Shown here piece after piece: positions 8,154 to 17,362 of a DNA stretch of 64,000 nt. The notes beneath the pieces are model-generated. The model saw nothing but the letters and a program-made list of their open reading frames with translations, was not told the DNA's origin and did no database searches. Both the position numbers and the translations under genes were made by a program. The stretch spans positions 642-64,641 of the forward strand of contig NZ_QRAN01000001.1 in NCBI RefSeq assembly GCF_003457605.1, given 5' to 3'. The stretch is from Seongchinamella sediminis (GTDB lineage Bacteria > Pseudomonadota > Gammaproteobacteria > Pseudomonadales > Halieaceae). Position 1 is the stretch's first letter, and each line of letters starts with the position of its first letter.

Positions 8154-8825
8154 CTACTCCAGCGAGAAGGCGCAGGTCCTGCTGAGGTGGCTGTAGGGCA
8201 GGGAAGACTGTTCATGCCACGTATTGAAAGCGGTCTGTACCAGCCTCATCTCCCGCTGGCTGGTGGGGTTGTCCCCGATCTCAACACCGGCCCGGCGCAA
8301 ACAGCGAACCACGTCCATGGTCAGCACAAAGGTATCCTTGCCCATATTGCGCAGCACCCGCTGGCCGGTCATGCCGCCCAGTCGGCTACCGCCTTTTTTC
8401 ATGTGCTGGAACAGGCCGATCAGGTCCTCCTGCGGCCAGCGGGTGACAAACTTGCCAAAGCTGCCGTGATCCCTGCTCACGTCGAGAATGTACTGGGCGT
8501 TGGCCTGGATGCTGAGCACTTTCTGCCGGTTGCGGATGATGCGGGGGTTCCGGGCGAAGCGGTCGATCTGGTCGGGGCTGAGCATGAGGATTTTTTCCGG
8601 CGGGAAGCCGAAGAAAACGTCCTCAAAGTCGTCCCATTTGTTGTCCACCACCCGCCAGACAAAACCCGCCTGGAAGATACAGCGGGTCATCTCGGCCAGC
8701 CAGCGGTCATTTTTGCTACCCGCCAGCGCCCGGCTGCTGCGCACCTTCGGCAGCAGCCGTTGCAGGGCAGTCTCACCGCCCTTGCGTTCGCAGGCGCGTT
8801 GGTAGATGGCGTCAAAATTTTCCAT
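8154..8825 (-). CDS. DNA-3-methyladenine glycosylase I-like protein
   Basis: 223 residues from the ATG (MENFDAIYQRACERKGG); upstream in-frame sequence is low-complexity and rejected. It matches the long Tag-related family found in Pseudomonas and relatives: MTRCIFQAGFVWRVV, FFGFPPEKI, NAQYILDVSRDHGSFG, GSRLGGMTGQRVLRNMGKDTFVLTMDV. Family members are helix-hairpin-helix glycosylases that remove alkylated adenine in base excision repair. This longer variant does not show the four zinc ligands of E. coli Tag, so its exact substrate is uncertain. It stands alone, convergent with the TolC-OmpA gene and 130 bases from the quinoprotein operon on the same strand. Confidence 0.8.
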   Translation of the reverse strand: MENFDAIYQRACERKGGETALQRLLPKVRSSRALAGSKNDRWLAEMTRCIFQAGFVWRVVDNKWDDFEDVFFGFPPEKILMLSPDQIDRFARNPRIIRNRQKVLSIQANAQYILDVSRDHGSFGKFVTRWPQEDLIGLFQHMKKGGSRLGGMTGQRVLRNMGKDTFVLTMDVVRCLRRAGVEIGDNPTSQREMRLVQTAFNTWHEQSSLPYSHLSRTCAFSLE

Positions 8826-8955
8826 GATGCGCAGTGTACGGGATAGGTCGCGGGGCAGCCAGATATGCGGCACGGGTTCCACGGACGCAGGAGGGAGATG
8901 ACCGCGCCCCGCTACCGGGCAGCGCGGGATGGCAACCAGAATAGAGTGCCCGAGG

Positions 8956-10947
8956 TCATTCCCTGGCGGGGGCGCCAGAGGAGGACAGGCCCGCCTGTGG
9001 CCGGTCCGCCGGCAGCCGGTAAGCCAGCAACACGTTGCCCGGTAACTGGCCGAACATGGCATAGCCGGACTGCACGTAGAGCCAGTCCCCGGCCAGCACC
9101 TGCCCGTCCACGTCGATGGCGCCGCCGTGGCCGCTGACGCCGTTCACGGTATCCACCGCGACGGCGGTCGCGGTTTGCCAGAGCTGCTCACCGCTAATCA
9201 CGTCATAAGCCCTGAGCACGCCGTTAAGCCCGCCGCTGAATACCAGCTCGGCGGTGGCGGTGGCCGCCGCCGACAGCCCGTAGTAGAACGAGCAGGCGTA
9301 CTGTTCTTCCAGAGGCCGGTTCTTGCCGGCGCGCATGTTCTGCAGCCCGATCAGCGGTTTGTCCTCGTCCGCCAGGTAGCAACCCCGCTCCACGCCCTGG
9401 AACCAGAGCGGGTCGCCGCTGCGCACATCCAGGGCGTGAATGCCCGGGCGCGGGTCGTAGCCGGGGCGCGGCCGTTCCGGGTCGGCGGCGGGCACCAGCA
9501 GGCGCTCGCCAGACAGGGCCATGCCCCAGTGGATGCCGCCGTTGGTGGTGGTCTGGTGCAGGTCGGGGCCGATGGCGGCGTTGCTGACCCGGGTTTTCCA
9601 CAGCAGCTGGCCGTCCATGTCCAGGGCCATGGCATCGCCGGATTTCTGTCCCACCAGCAACAGCTCGGTGCCGTCAGCGAGTTGGGCGTGAATCACCGAG
9701 GCGCCGATATCGAAATCGCCGCCGGCGTTTTCCGGGCAATTGCTGCCGCCGCTGAGGCAGGCCGCGTTCCAGATGTCGCCCGCCGTGGCCTGGAATACCC
9801 ACAGCTGCTCACCGCTGTCCAGATCCAGGGCGACCACTGCGTCGGAGGTCTCGGTGGCGGGATGGGAGAGATTCTCCCCGGTGCCCACGTAGAGCCGGTT
9901 GCGGGCCACGTCGATGGTGGGGGTGCTCCACACCGAGGCGCCCGAGGGACCCAGCAGGGGTTTGTTGTCGCTGGTCGTGCCCCGGGGCACCGCGTCGTCG
10001 GTCGCGTGCCAGGTCCACAGGCGCTCGCCGCTGGCGGCGTCCAGGGCAATCACCCCGCCGTGGGATTCACAGCAAACGTGTTCGGGATTGCCCGCCGCGG
10101 CCACCTCGTAGGAGGAAATCGGCACAAACAGGCGGCCGTCGTGGTGGCTGATCGAGCCGGTGATGGTGGAGGTGCTGAACAGGCGCATGTCCGCGCTCCA
10201 CCGGACCTCGAGGCTGTGGCGGTCAACCGCGTACACCACCGCCATGGAGTCGGCGAACACCAGGGTGTCCCGGTCTATGGCGGTAATTGCCGAGCGGATA
10301 CCGCTGGCCACCTTGGTGTGCGCCAACAGGCAGCCGCGGGTGCGGTCCAGGGCGTAGAGGCGGCCGGTCTTGTCGCCGAAGTACAGGCTGTCGCCGATAA
10401 TGGCCGGCTGTGAGCGCATGTCGGTGACCTTGGGGAAGGCCAGGGCCCAGGCCAGTTCCAGGCTGTCGACATTGTCGCGGGTGATGTTGCTGCGACCGGC
10501 ATCGACAAAGCGCCGGTTGCCCTCCGCCTGGCCCCAGCTACTGACATAGATGGTCTGGTCGTCGCTGACCGGACGGTCGCAGCTGTTCGAGGCTATCCAG
10601 TTGAAGGCCTCGCTGTCGGAGCCAGAGAGGTAGATCGCCACCAGCCCGCGCTCTATGTCACTCAGGTGGGCAGCCATCGGCTGCATCTTGCCGAACTTCA
10701 TTGCCACCATCACCGTGTCCAGGGAAAAGCCCGCCAGGGCCTCGCGGCCGGGGGCGTGCATCTGCGGGTTGTCGTGGCAGCTGGCGCAGTGCTCGTTGAA
10801 GAGTCTTTCGCCAAAGTAGGCCAGGGGCAGCTTGTCGGCGTGCTGTATGGCCAGTGACTCCAGGGTTTTCAGCGGCGAGTCCAGGGTGGCCACATAGGCG
10901 GCGGAGCCGGCAACCAGGATTGCCAGTGTGAGCAGGAACTTTTTCAT
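8956..10947 (-). CDS. Secreted quinohemoprotein, PVA-dehydrogenase-like (cytochrome c + PQQ propeller)
   Basis: 663 residues with signal peptide/anchor (about 1-20), a class I cytochrome c domain with CASCH at 54-58 and a likely Met ligand in GKMQPMAAH, then a PQQ-type eight-bladed propeller from about 140 onward with repeated W-x-rich blades (for example LYALDRTRGCLLA, IALDAASGERLW, VVALDLDSGEQLWVF). This domain order and length match polyvinyl-alcohol dehydrogenase (cytochrome), a periplasmic enzyme oxidising secondary alcohols and passing electrons to heme c. The true alcohol substrate cannot be told from sequence. Its ATG overlaps the upstream PQQ-dehydrogenase stop by 4 bases (ATGA), so the two are translationally coupled; it is last of a three-gene operon. 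Confidence 0.85.
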   Translation of the reverse strand: MKKFLLTLAILVAGSAAYVATLDSPLKTLESLAIQHADKLPLAYFGERLFNEHCASCHDNPQMHAPGREALAGFSLDTVMVAMKFGKMQPMAAHLSDIERGLVAIYLSGSDSEAFNWIASNSCDRPVSDDQTIYVSSWGQAEGNRRFVDAGRSNITRDNVDSLELAWALAFPKVTDMRSQPAIIGDSLYFGDKTGRLYALDRTRGCLLAHTKVASGIRSAITAIDRDTLVFADSMAVVYAVDRHSLEVRWSADMRLFSTSTITGSISHHDGRLFVPISSYEVAAAGNPEHVCCESHGGVIALDAASGERLWTWHATDDAVPRGTTSDNKPLLGPSGASVWSTPTIDVARNRLYVGTGENLSHPATETSDAVVALDLDSGEQLWVFQATAGDIWNAACLSGGSNCPENAGGDFDIGASVIHAQLADGTELLLVGQKSGDAMALDMDGQLLWKTRVSNAAIGPDLHQTTTNGGIHWGMALSGERLLVPAADPERPRPGYDPRPGIHALDVRSGDPLWFQGVERGCYLADEDKPLIGLQNMRAGKNRPLEEQYACSFYYGLSAAATATAELVFSGGLNGVLRAYDVISGEQLWQTATAVAVDTVNGVSGHGGAIDVDGQVLAGDWLYVQSGYAMFGQLPGNVLLAYRLPADRPQAGLSSSGAPARE

Positions 10948-12854
10948 GGCGCCTTACGGTTGTCGGGCAGGGCGAAGGCGTACAGGTAGTCGCCCGCCTC
11001 GCGGTTAAACATGAAGTGGCCGCCAGCGTTGATCACCAGGTACTGGCGGCCCCGGTAGGTGTAGGTCATCGGCGTCGCGGTGGCATCCACCGGCAGGGTA
11101 TAGCGCCACAGGGTTTCGCCGCTGGCCAGGTCGAAGGCCCGCAGCTGGCGGTCCATGGTGGCGGCAATAAAAAACAGGCCCCCGGCGGTGGCAATGCCGC
11201 CGCCCAGGTTGGGCGTACCCCAGTCGATGTGGAAGGGCAGGGGGAAGGGGCCCAGCTCGTGCACCGAGCCCAGGGCCGTCTCCCACAGGATCTCGCCCGC
11301 CACCAGGTCCACCGCCACCAACTTGCCCCAGGGCGGGGCGTTGCAGGGAATGCCCAGGGGCGAGACCAGGGCATTGATTTCCACGGTATAGGGCGTGCCC
11401 TTCATGGGCACCACAAAGCGCTGGCCGTCCGTGGGGTGGTCCTTGCCGTCCTGGCTGGTGTCTATTTGTTCGTTGGGCACAAGTCGCCCGGTAAAGGGCG
11501 CAGCGTTGACGTTCAGCACCAGCACACCGCTGCCGGGTGTGATAGCCCCGCCGCCCCAGTTGGCACCGCCCAGGCTACCCGGGAACATCAGCGTGGTTTT
11601 TTCGCTCAGGGGGGTGAACAGGCCCAGGTTATCCAGCTCCGCCAGCTGCCGGGCGCAGTCGCCCCGGTCCCAGGGCGTCAGGCCCCAGGCCTGCTCCGGC
11701 ATCAGGAAGGGGTCCAGCAGCGGCGGCGGGGCGATGGGTTTGGGCTGGGTGGGGGCGGATTTTTCGCCGCGGATTTGCGAGGACGGTACCGGCTGCTCGG
11801 TGATCTCCCACAGGGACTCGCCGCTGCGCCGGTCGAGCACAAACACAAAGCCCTGCTTGGTGGGCTGGGCCAGGGCGGGCACGGTTTCGCCGTCCTTCTG
11901 CCACTCGAACAGGATGGGCTGTGCCGGGGTATCGTAGTCCCACAGGTCGTGGCGGACATGCTGGAAGTGCCAGCGGACCTTGCCGGTGGCCAGCTCCAGG
12001 GCCACCACGCTGTTGGCGTAGCGGGTGTCATCGGGGCGGTTCACGCCATAGTAATCCGGTGACGGCGTGCCGGTGGGCAGGTAAACCAGCCCCAGCGACT
12101 GGTCTACCGAGATCGGCGCCCAGACGTTGGCGGCGCCGCTGCCGGCCTGGCCCTGCAGCGGGTCGAAACTCCAGCGCAGTTCGCCGCTCAGGCTGTCGAA
12201 GGCCTGGACGATGCCTTTTGGCGCTTCCGCCAGGCGAAAATCGATCACTGCCGAGCCGTTGATCACCAGCCCGTCCGCCACCACCGGCGGCGAGGAGTTG
12301 CTGATCTCGTCGGCCGCTTTGTCCCGCCCGAACTGGCTGACCTCGCCGTGGTTACCGAAGTCCCGGCACAACTCGCCAGTGATGGCGTCCAGCGCCAGCA
12401 GCCGGCGGTCGTAGGTGTTGGCGAATATCCGGTGACGGCAGCTTGCATCCTCGGCGACCCGGACTTCCTCGTAATAGGCCACACCGCGGCAGCGGAAGGG
12501 CCGCAGGCTGGCGGTGTCCACCTGCGGATCGTGGGACCAGCGCCGTTCTCCGCTGCCCGGGTCCAGGGCGATCACCTCACTGAAGGGGGTGCAGTACACC
12601 AGCGACTCGCCGGCCGCCGCTGGCAGCAGGATGGGCGTTGCCTGCGCGGAACTGTTTTTGAGCAGTTCCGCGGAGCGTTCAAGGTCGCCGCTGCGATGCA
12701 CCCAGGCGACCTCCAGCTGGTCGACATTGTCGCGGTTGAGCTGGGCGGCGGCGGAATAGTGGCTGCCACCGGCGTCGCCGCCGTAGTGGCGCCAGTCCTG
12801 GCCCCAGGCGCTGCTCGCGTACAGCAGCGCGGCAATGGTCGCAATCCGGCGCAC
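10944..12854 (-). CDS. Periplasmic PQQ-dependent dehydrogenase of the glucose-dehydrogenase type
   Basis: 636 residues with GTG start and signal peptide MRRIATIAALLYASSAWGQ. The mature part starts DWRHYGGDAGGSHYS, typical of quinoprotein glucose/alcohol dehydrogenases, and continues as an eight-bladed propeller (QLNRDNVDQLEVAW, HHDLWDYD-like RHDLWDYDTPAQP, FPGSLGGANWGGG, WGTPNLGGGIATAGG). Unlike E. coli Gcd it lacks the N-terminal membrane domain, so it is soluble or peripheral in the periplasm. The reaction would be oxidation of a sugar or alcohol with PQQ as cofactor, with electrons probably passed to a c-type cytochrome such as those encoded on either side. It starts 5 bases after the upstream propeller gene. 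No pqq biosynthesis genes are in the window. Confidence 0.87.
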   Translation of the reverse strand: MRRIATIAALLYASSAWGQDWRHYGGDAGGSHYSAAAQLNRDNVDQLEVAWVHRSGDLERSAELLKNSSAQATPILLPAAAGESLVYCTPFSEVIALDPGSGERRWSHDPQVDTASLRPFRCRGVAYYEEVRVAEDASCRHRIFANTYDRRLLALDAITGELCRDFGNHGEVSQFGRDKAADEISNSSPPVVADGLVINGSAVIDFRLAEAPKGIVQAFDSLSGELRWSFDPLQGQAGSGAANVWAPISVDQSLGLVYLPTGTPSPDYYGVNRPDDTRYANSVVALELATGKVRWHFQHVRHDLWDYDTPAQPILFEWQKDGETVPALAQPTKQGFVFVLDRRSGESLWEITEQPVPSSQIRGEKSAPTQPKPIAPPPLLDPFLMPEQAWGLTPWDRGDCARQLAELDNLGLFTPLSEKTTLMFPGSLGGANWGGGAITPGSGVLVLNVNAAPFTGRLVPNEQIDTSQDGKDHPTDGQRFVVPMKGTPYTVEINALVSPLGIPCNAPPWGKLVAVDLVAGEILWETALGSVHELGPFPLPFHIDWGTPNLGGGIATAGGLFFIAATMDRQLRAFDLASGETLWRYTLPVDATATPMTYTYRGRQYLVINAGGHFMFNREAGDYLYAFALPDNRKAP

Positions 12855-12859
12855 CGTCC

Positions 12860-14602
12860 TTATTCCTTTATCGGGGTAATGCGCAGCAGGGTGGGGGTCG
12901 CGCTTTCCGACTGCCAGGTGGGGAAGTGGGAATTGGAGGTATACACCGCGCCGTCTTCTTCCGAGATCTCGATATCGCGGGTGAAGAAGCGCTGTCGCGG
13001 CATCGGGTAAACCTTCCAGGACTCGCTGGCGATATCAAAACTGAGGATGGTATCCGACTGGTTGCCGTTCACCCACACCATGCCGCGGTCGCGGTCCACA
13101 TTGAGGGCGTAGGGCAGTTCGTTGACCACCGGCAGCTCGTATTCGGTGAAGGTCTTGCGGCGCGGGTCGTACTTCACCAGCAGGCCGACCTGGAAGGCCA
13201 CTACCCAGATATTGCCATCGGCGTCCGCCCGCAGGCGACGGGGGCCACTGTAGGGAAAGTCGATCATGGTGACCTCGCCGCTGTCCGGGTCGATATGGGC
13301 CAGGTCGTTGGCGTACAGCCGGGCCACCCACACGCCGCCGTCAGGGGCCACGTCGATACCGTAGGGCATGGGCAGGCCGGTGGACTCCCGGTCCGGGGAG
13401 GGCAGGGGGCGGTCCTCGGGGTCGAGGCTGAACAGCAGCGGCAGGAATTTGAAGAACAACCATTCCTTGATGCTGCGCGCGGGCAGGTCGAAGAGGGTGA
13501 ACTCTTCTGTTTTGCGATCAAACATCGCTACCTGCGACGACAGCGCCATGGTGAACCAGACCCGGTCGGCGTCATCGGTGCGGATGGTGTGGGGATAGAG
13601 GCCGCCGGGCATCTGGTGAGTGATGAACTTCCTGGTCTCGATATCGAACTCCAGCAGGCTTTGCTGCATGGAGGGGGTGATAAAGATGTTGCCATCCTGC
13701 TTCGAGTAGGCGAAGGAGTGCACCCCCATATAGTTGTACATCTTGGGGAACACTTCAAAACGATTGCCGAGGATGCCGCCGAGGCGGGCGTCATCGGCGT
13801 GGGGCACCTTGTATACCGTGTACTCCCCGGTGTCGGTATCGATCTCGTAAATACGGTCGAACAGGTTGTCACCCACGTAAACGTAGCCGTTGGGGTGCAG
13901 CAGGAAGTCGTGCATTTGCGAGAAGCCGTCGCCGATCGGCCATTCGGTCATTTCAACCGCGGACAGGTGGCTTTCCCAGCGGCGCGGCTCGGGCACGGTT
14001 TCGGGGTTTTCGCGCAATTCCCGGTATTCCTGTTGCAACAATTCCGCCGTCGGGCGAATGTCATCGCTGGGCATGCGCGCGCCGTAGGTGTTCATGCGCT
14101 CGATGATGCTGACCCACTGCTCCACGGTGCGCTCGTTGCGCATGAATGGCGAGGCCTGCTGGTGGCAGAAGGCGCAGTTGAGCTGGAAGGTTTCCTTGAG
14201 TTCCCGGTCGCCACCAAAGTCGAGCTGTGACAGCCAGACGTTGGAGGGGTAGCTGGCAATGTACTGCTCCTGGTTCATCGGCGTCAGCTGCAGCGTGCCT
14301 TCGGCCACATCTGAATACAGGTCCTGGTAGCCCTGGGCGCGCACCCGGTAGAAAAACTCGCCCTCAGCGGCGATATCGACCACGCCCCGGGGGTCGGTAA
14401 AGCGGGTGATTGTCACCGCGGCGGTGTTGGTCACGCCGTGGGGGGCGTAGCCGTCGTCGCTAAGGTCTTCGGCAGGTACCTCCAGTGGTGTGCGGGTCAC
14501 CATGGCCTGGGCAATGGGCTTGCCCTGCGGGTCGGTCACCAGCAGCGGCTCGGCCGCAGCGATGGCGGTGAAAAAAAACAGCAAAAGGGGCAGGTAGCGC
14601 AT
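12860..14602 (-). CDS. Secreted Vgb-like beta-propeller with one c-type heme site
   Basis: 580 residues. A signal peptide (1-17) is followed by a carboxypeptidase-regulatory-like beta domain (about 20-105), a heme-c motif CAFCH at 143-147, and a propeller of the virginiamycin B lyase/streptogramin-lyase superfamily (about 215-575; blades such as YVGDNLFDRIYEIDTDTGEY, PYGIDVAPDGGVWVARL, ALNVDRDRGMVWVNG). I do not know a characterised protein with this architecture. The heme motif and operon with two quinoproteins suggest electron transfer rather than lyase chemistry. GGAG lies 8 bases before the ATG. It is the first gene of the operon (14602 to 8956) with 5-base and overlapping junctions downstream. 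Confidence 0.75.
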   Translation of the reverse strand: MRYLPLLLFFFTAIAAAEPLLVTDPQGKPIAQAMVTRTPLEVPAEDLSDDGYAPHGVTNTAAVTITRFTDPRGVVDIAAEGEFFYRVRAQGYQDLYSDVAEGTLQLTPMNQEQYIASYPSNVWLSQLDFGGDRELKETFQLNCAFCHQQASPFMRNERTVEQWVSIIERMNTYGARMPSDDIRPTAELLQQEYRELRENPETVPEPRRWESHLSAVEMTEWPIGDGFSQMHDFLLHPNGYVYVGDNLFDRIYEIDTDTGEYTVYKVPHADDARLGGILGNRFEVFPKMYNYMGVHSFAYSKQDGNIFITPSMQQSLLEFDIETRKFITHQMPGGLYPHTIRTDDADRVWFTMALSSQVAMFDRKTEEFTLFDLPARSIKEWLFFKFLPLLFSLDPEDRPLPSPDRESTGLPMPYGIDVAPDGGVWVARLYANDLAHIDPDSGEVTMIDFPYSGPRRLRADADGNIWVVAFQVGLLVKYDPRRKTFTEYELPVVNELPYALNVDRDRGMVWVNGNQSDTILSFDIASESWKVYPMPRQRFFTRDIEISEEDGAVYTSNSHFPTWQSESATPTLLRITPIKE

Positions 14603-14692
14603 GATCGGGTCTCCTGTGGAGCGGCGGGATTATCCCAGCTCGATTTCTCAAGTCCATGTGCGTTGCGGCCACTTTTTTGTGCATAGTTGGGG

Positions 14693-15937
14693 TCAGGCGC
14701 AGTGGGTGCGCAGCAGCAGGCGCTGGAACACGATGGCGTTGTGGTCGCTGGGATCGCGCTCCGGTTCTTCTGCCATTTCGATGTTGGGGAAGCGCTGGTA
14801 AAGCTCCGACACGGTGAGGTATAGCTGGCGCCTGGCCAGTGCCGCGCCGATGCAGTAGCGCGGGCCGTAGCCGAACATCACATCGGGATCAAAGCGGCGG
14901 GTGACATCGAAGGTCTCGGGCTTGTCGTAGTAGTCCGGGTTGTGGTCCTTCAGGTGGGGCATCATCAGCACCATCACCCCCTCGCGCAGGTGCTGGCCCA
15001 TGAACTCCATTTCTTCGGGCGCGTAGCGGGCGAAGCCCATTTTCGAGGAAACGCCCCAGCGGTTGATCTCGGAAAAGGCGTTGGCAAACGCCTCCGGTGA
15101 CGCCAGGGCCGCTTCAATCTGGTCCTTGTGGCGCAGCAGGGAGTACACCGTCCACTGCTGGGCGACCAGGGTGGTGTCGGCGCCGGCGCCGATCAGCGCC
15201 AGGATCAGGGTGATGATGTCCCCTTCCTTAAAGCCTTCGTTCTCCGCCTCGATACGCAGCAGGGTGGAGAGAAAGTCATCCTGCTCAGGCGCCTGCCGGC
15301 GCTCGGCGATCACCTCCCTGATAATGTCGATGGCGCGGTTGCTGTCCTGGCGCGCCGCTTCCCGCTGTTCGTCGGATATGGTCGGGTTCCAGGTTTCGGT
15401 AAAGGTCAGGATGACCTGCTTGATCTGCGGCCAGTACTTCTCGGGAATGCCGACCATGCGGGTGATGGAGATAAACGGGATGTGGTTGGCGATTTCGGCG
15501 ATATAGTCGAAGGTCTCGGGTGTCCCCAGGTTGTCGAACAGCTTTTTCACTTCCGGCTCGATTTTGGCCTGGATATTGTCCACCACGTTGCGGGAGAAGG
15601 CCGGCGCGGTGACCCGTCGCACCAGCCGGTGATGGCTCTGGTCCGCCAGCAGGCTGTGGCCGATCATGGCCCGCTCGAAGTTACTCCACTCATCCTCCGG
15701 GGGGCGCGGGGGAGCGAACTCCCAGTCATAGAAGTCAGAGGACAGGGGCTCCTCTTTCCAGCACTGCATGATGTCTTCTATGCGGGTCATGATCCAGGCC
15801 TGCCAGGGCTCGTACCAGACCAGCGGCCCGCGCTCGGCCAGCGCAAGGCACTGGGGCACCGGGTCGTTCATGTACTCCGCTGACTGGGGGTTGAAGATGT
15901 CCGCAACAGGGAGCAGGGCTTCCGTGATTTCGGCCAT
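14693..15937 (-). CDS. Cytochrome P450
   Basis: 414 residues from ATG 15937 (GGAG seven bases upstream; the longer open frame has no such site). P450 hallmarks: I-helix ALIGAGADTTL with the acid-threonine pair, K-helix ExxR in EINRW, and the heme loop FGYGPRYCIG with the proximal cysteine at 362. It is a soluble bacterial class I type that needs separate ferredoxin and reductase partners, none of which is nearby. The length and the phrase MVLMMPHLKDHNPDYYDKPE fit the bacterial CYP families acting on terpenes, steroids or fatty acids, but the substrate cannot be assigned. The promoter carries two GTATAC palindromes, so ligand-controlled expression is likely. The upstream quinoprotein operon (90 bases away, same strand) may be co-regulated or independent. 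Confidence 0.93.
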   Translation of the reverse strand: MAEITEALLPVADIFNPQSAEYMNDPVPQCLALAERGPLVWYEPWQAWIMTRIEDIMQCWKEEPLSSDFYDWEFAPPRPPEDEWSNFERAMIGHSLLADQSHHRLVRRVTAPAFSRNVVDNIQAKIEPEVKKLFDNLGTPETFDYIAEIANHIPFISITRMVGIPEKYWPQIKQVILTFTETWNPTISDEQREAARQDSNRAIDIIREVIAERRQAPEQDDFLSTLLRIEAENEGFKEGDIITLILALIGAGADTTLVAQQWTVYSLLRHKDQIEAALASPEAFANAFSEINRWGVSSKMGFARYAPEEMEFMGQHLREGVMVLMMPHLKDHNPDYYDKPETFDVTRRFDPDVMFGYGPRYCIGAALARRQLYLTVSELYQRFPNIEMAEEPERDPSDHNAIVFQRLLLRTHCA

Positions 15938-15969
15938 GATGATCTCCACGGTAGGTACCAGTGGCAAAA

Positions 15970-15987
15970 GTATACATCTGTATACAT
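15970..15987. promoter_or_regulatory. Tandem GTATACAT palindromic sites upstream of the P450 gene
   Basis: GTATACAT occurs at 15970-15977 and again at 15980-15987. Each contains the self-complementary GTATAC, and the centres are 10 bp apart, one helical turn. They lie 33-50 bases before the P450 ATG and about 80-100 before the divergent antiporter gene. This is the layout expected for an operator bound by two dimers on one face of the DNA, as for TetR-like repressors. The regulator is not identified. Confidence 0.55.
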
Positions 15988-16068
15988 TTGCCGCAAGTGA
16001 CAAATCGGTTAACAGCCCGGCAGCGTGGTAGCATGTGAGCTTCTGGTACAGGGGACATCGGGGGATCA

Positions 16069-17355
16069 ATGGGCGGGATTCTGCGGAACCGGGGCGGTCG
16101 GGTGCTGTTGTTGCTGGCAGTGGCGACGATGCTGCCAGCGGTGGTGCTGGCAGCCGGGGTCAGCGAGAGCTTCAGTCGCACTTCCCTGACGCTGATCCTC
16201 ATGATCACCCTGGCCGACGCCAGCGGCTACCTGTTCGAGCGCCTGGGTATGCCTGAACTGGTCGGCGAAATCTGCGCCGGCATCCTGCTCGGTAACCTCG
16301 CCCTGCTGGGCATCGATTTCAATTTTTCCGCGCTGCTGCGCAGCAGTGATTTCATGTCCTATGCGGCGGAACTGGCGCTGGTCTTGCTGTTATTCCTGGT
16401 CGGACTGGAATCGGACATGCGGGACCTGCTCAAGGTGGGGCGCAACGCCGCTGCCGTGGCCTGCGCCGGGGTGCTGCTGCCGGTAGCGCTGGGACTGGGC
16501 GCCGCGGTACTGCTGGGCATGAATGGCGGTATGCAGGGCTGGTTTGTCGGCGCTACCCTGGCAGCCACCTCGGTGGGTATCACCGCCAGGCTGCTGATCG
16601 CCCAGAACAAGCTCAAGTCCGCCTCCGGTGAGGTAATCCTGGGCGCGGCAGTGATAGATGACATTCTGGGCATCCTGTTGCTGGCGGTGCTGGCCAGTGT
16701 TGCCGCCAGTGGCGAGTTCGCCTGGGCAACGCTGCTGCTGATCGTGGCCAAGGCCCTGCTGTTCTTCGCCGCCGCGGTGCTTATCGGGCAGCGGTTGATG
16801 CCGGAGATCGTCCATATGGTCTCCGTTACCAAGCACGCCAGTATCTGGACCGGGTTTGCCTTCTGTCTGGCCCTGGCCTTTGCCGAACTGGCCTCGCAGG
16901 CGGGCCTGGCGCCGCTGATCGGCGCCTTTGTCGCCGGCCTGTTGCTGGACGATGTTAACTTCCGGGTCGGTGACACCCTGCAAAAGCATACCCTGGAAGA
17001 ACTGATTCGCCCCATCACCGATATTTTTATCTGCATATTTTTCGTGTACATCGGCGCCCAGGTGCAGCTGCAGGTGCTGACCGACCCTGCGATCCTGCTG
17101 GCTATCGTGGTGCTGACGCTGGTTGCAGTGGTCTCCAAGGCCGCTGCCGGTTACCTGGTGACCGGGCCGGGATTCGACCGTTTGGGGGTGGGCCTGGGTA
17201 TGGTGCCGCGGGGCGAGGTGGGGCTGGTGTTCGCGTCCTTCGCCTTTGCCCACGGTATCTTCACACCGACTGTTTACGCCACCCTGGTGATGGTGGTGCT
17301 GCTGACTACAGTGATTGGTCCGGCCCTGCTCAAGCCGCGGTTGGTGCGCTTTTAG
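16069..17355 (+). CDS. CPA2-family cation/proton antiporter (KefB/NapA-like membrane part)
   Basis: 428 residues. A hydrophobic N-terminus (about 11-30) is followed by about a dozen TM segments. Typical CPA2 phrases are present: LFERLGMPELVGEICAGILLG, ALVLLLFLVGLESD, TLAATSVGITARLL, AAVIDDILGILLL (the DD ion-binding pair of the unwound helix) and PRGEVGLVFASFAFAHG near the end. Such proteins exchange Na+ or K+ for protons across the inner membrane. No TrkA-N (RCK) domain is present, so it is not a gated KefB/C. The start at 16069 has GGGGG five bases upstream. It is divergent from P450 and convergent, 7 bases apart, with the deacetylase-like gene. Confidence 0.9.
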   Translation: MGGILRNRGGRVLLLLAVATMLPAVVLAAGVSESFSRTSLTLILMITLADASGYLFERLGMPELVGEICAGILLGNLALLGIDFNFSALLRSSDFMSYAAELALVLLLFLVGLESDMRDLLKVGRNAAAVACAGVLLPVALGLGAAVLLGMNGGMQGWFVGATLAATSVGITARLLIAQNKLKSASGEVILGAAVIDDILGILLLAVLASVAASGEFAWATLLLIVAKALLFFAAAVLIGQRLMPEIVHMVSVTKHASIWTGFAFCLALAFAELASQAGLAPLIGAFVAGLLLDDVNFRVGDTLQKHTLEELIRPITDIFICIFFVYIGAQVQLQVLTDPAILLAIVVLTLVAVVSKAAAGYLVTGPGFDRLGVGLGMVPRGEVGLVFASFAFAHGIFTPTVYATLVMVVLLTTVIGPALLKPRLVRF

Positions 17356-17362
17356 CCGCGTT

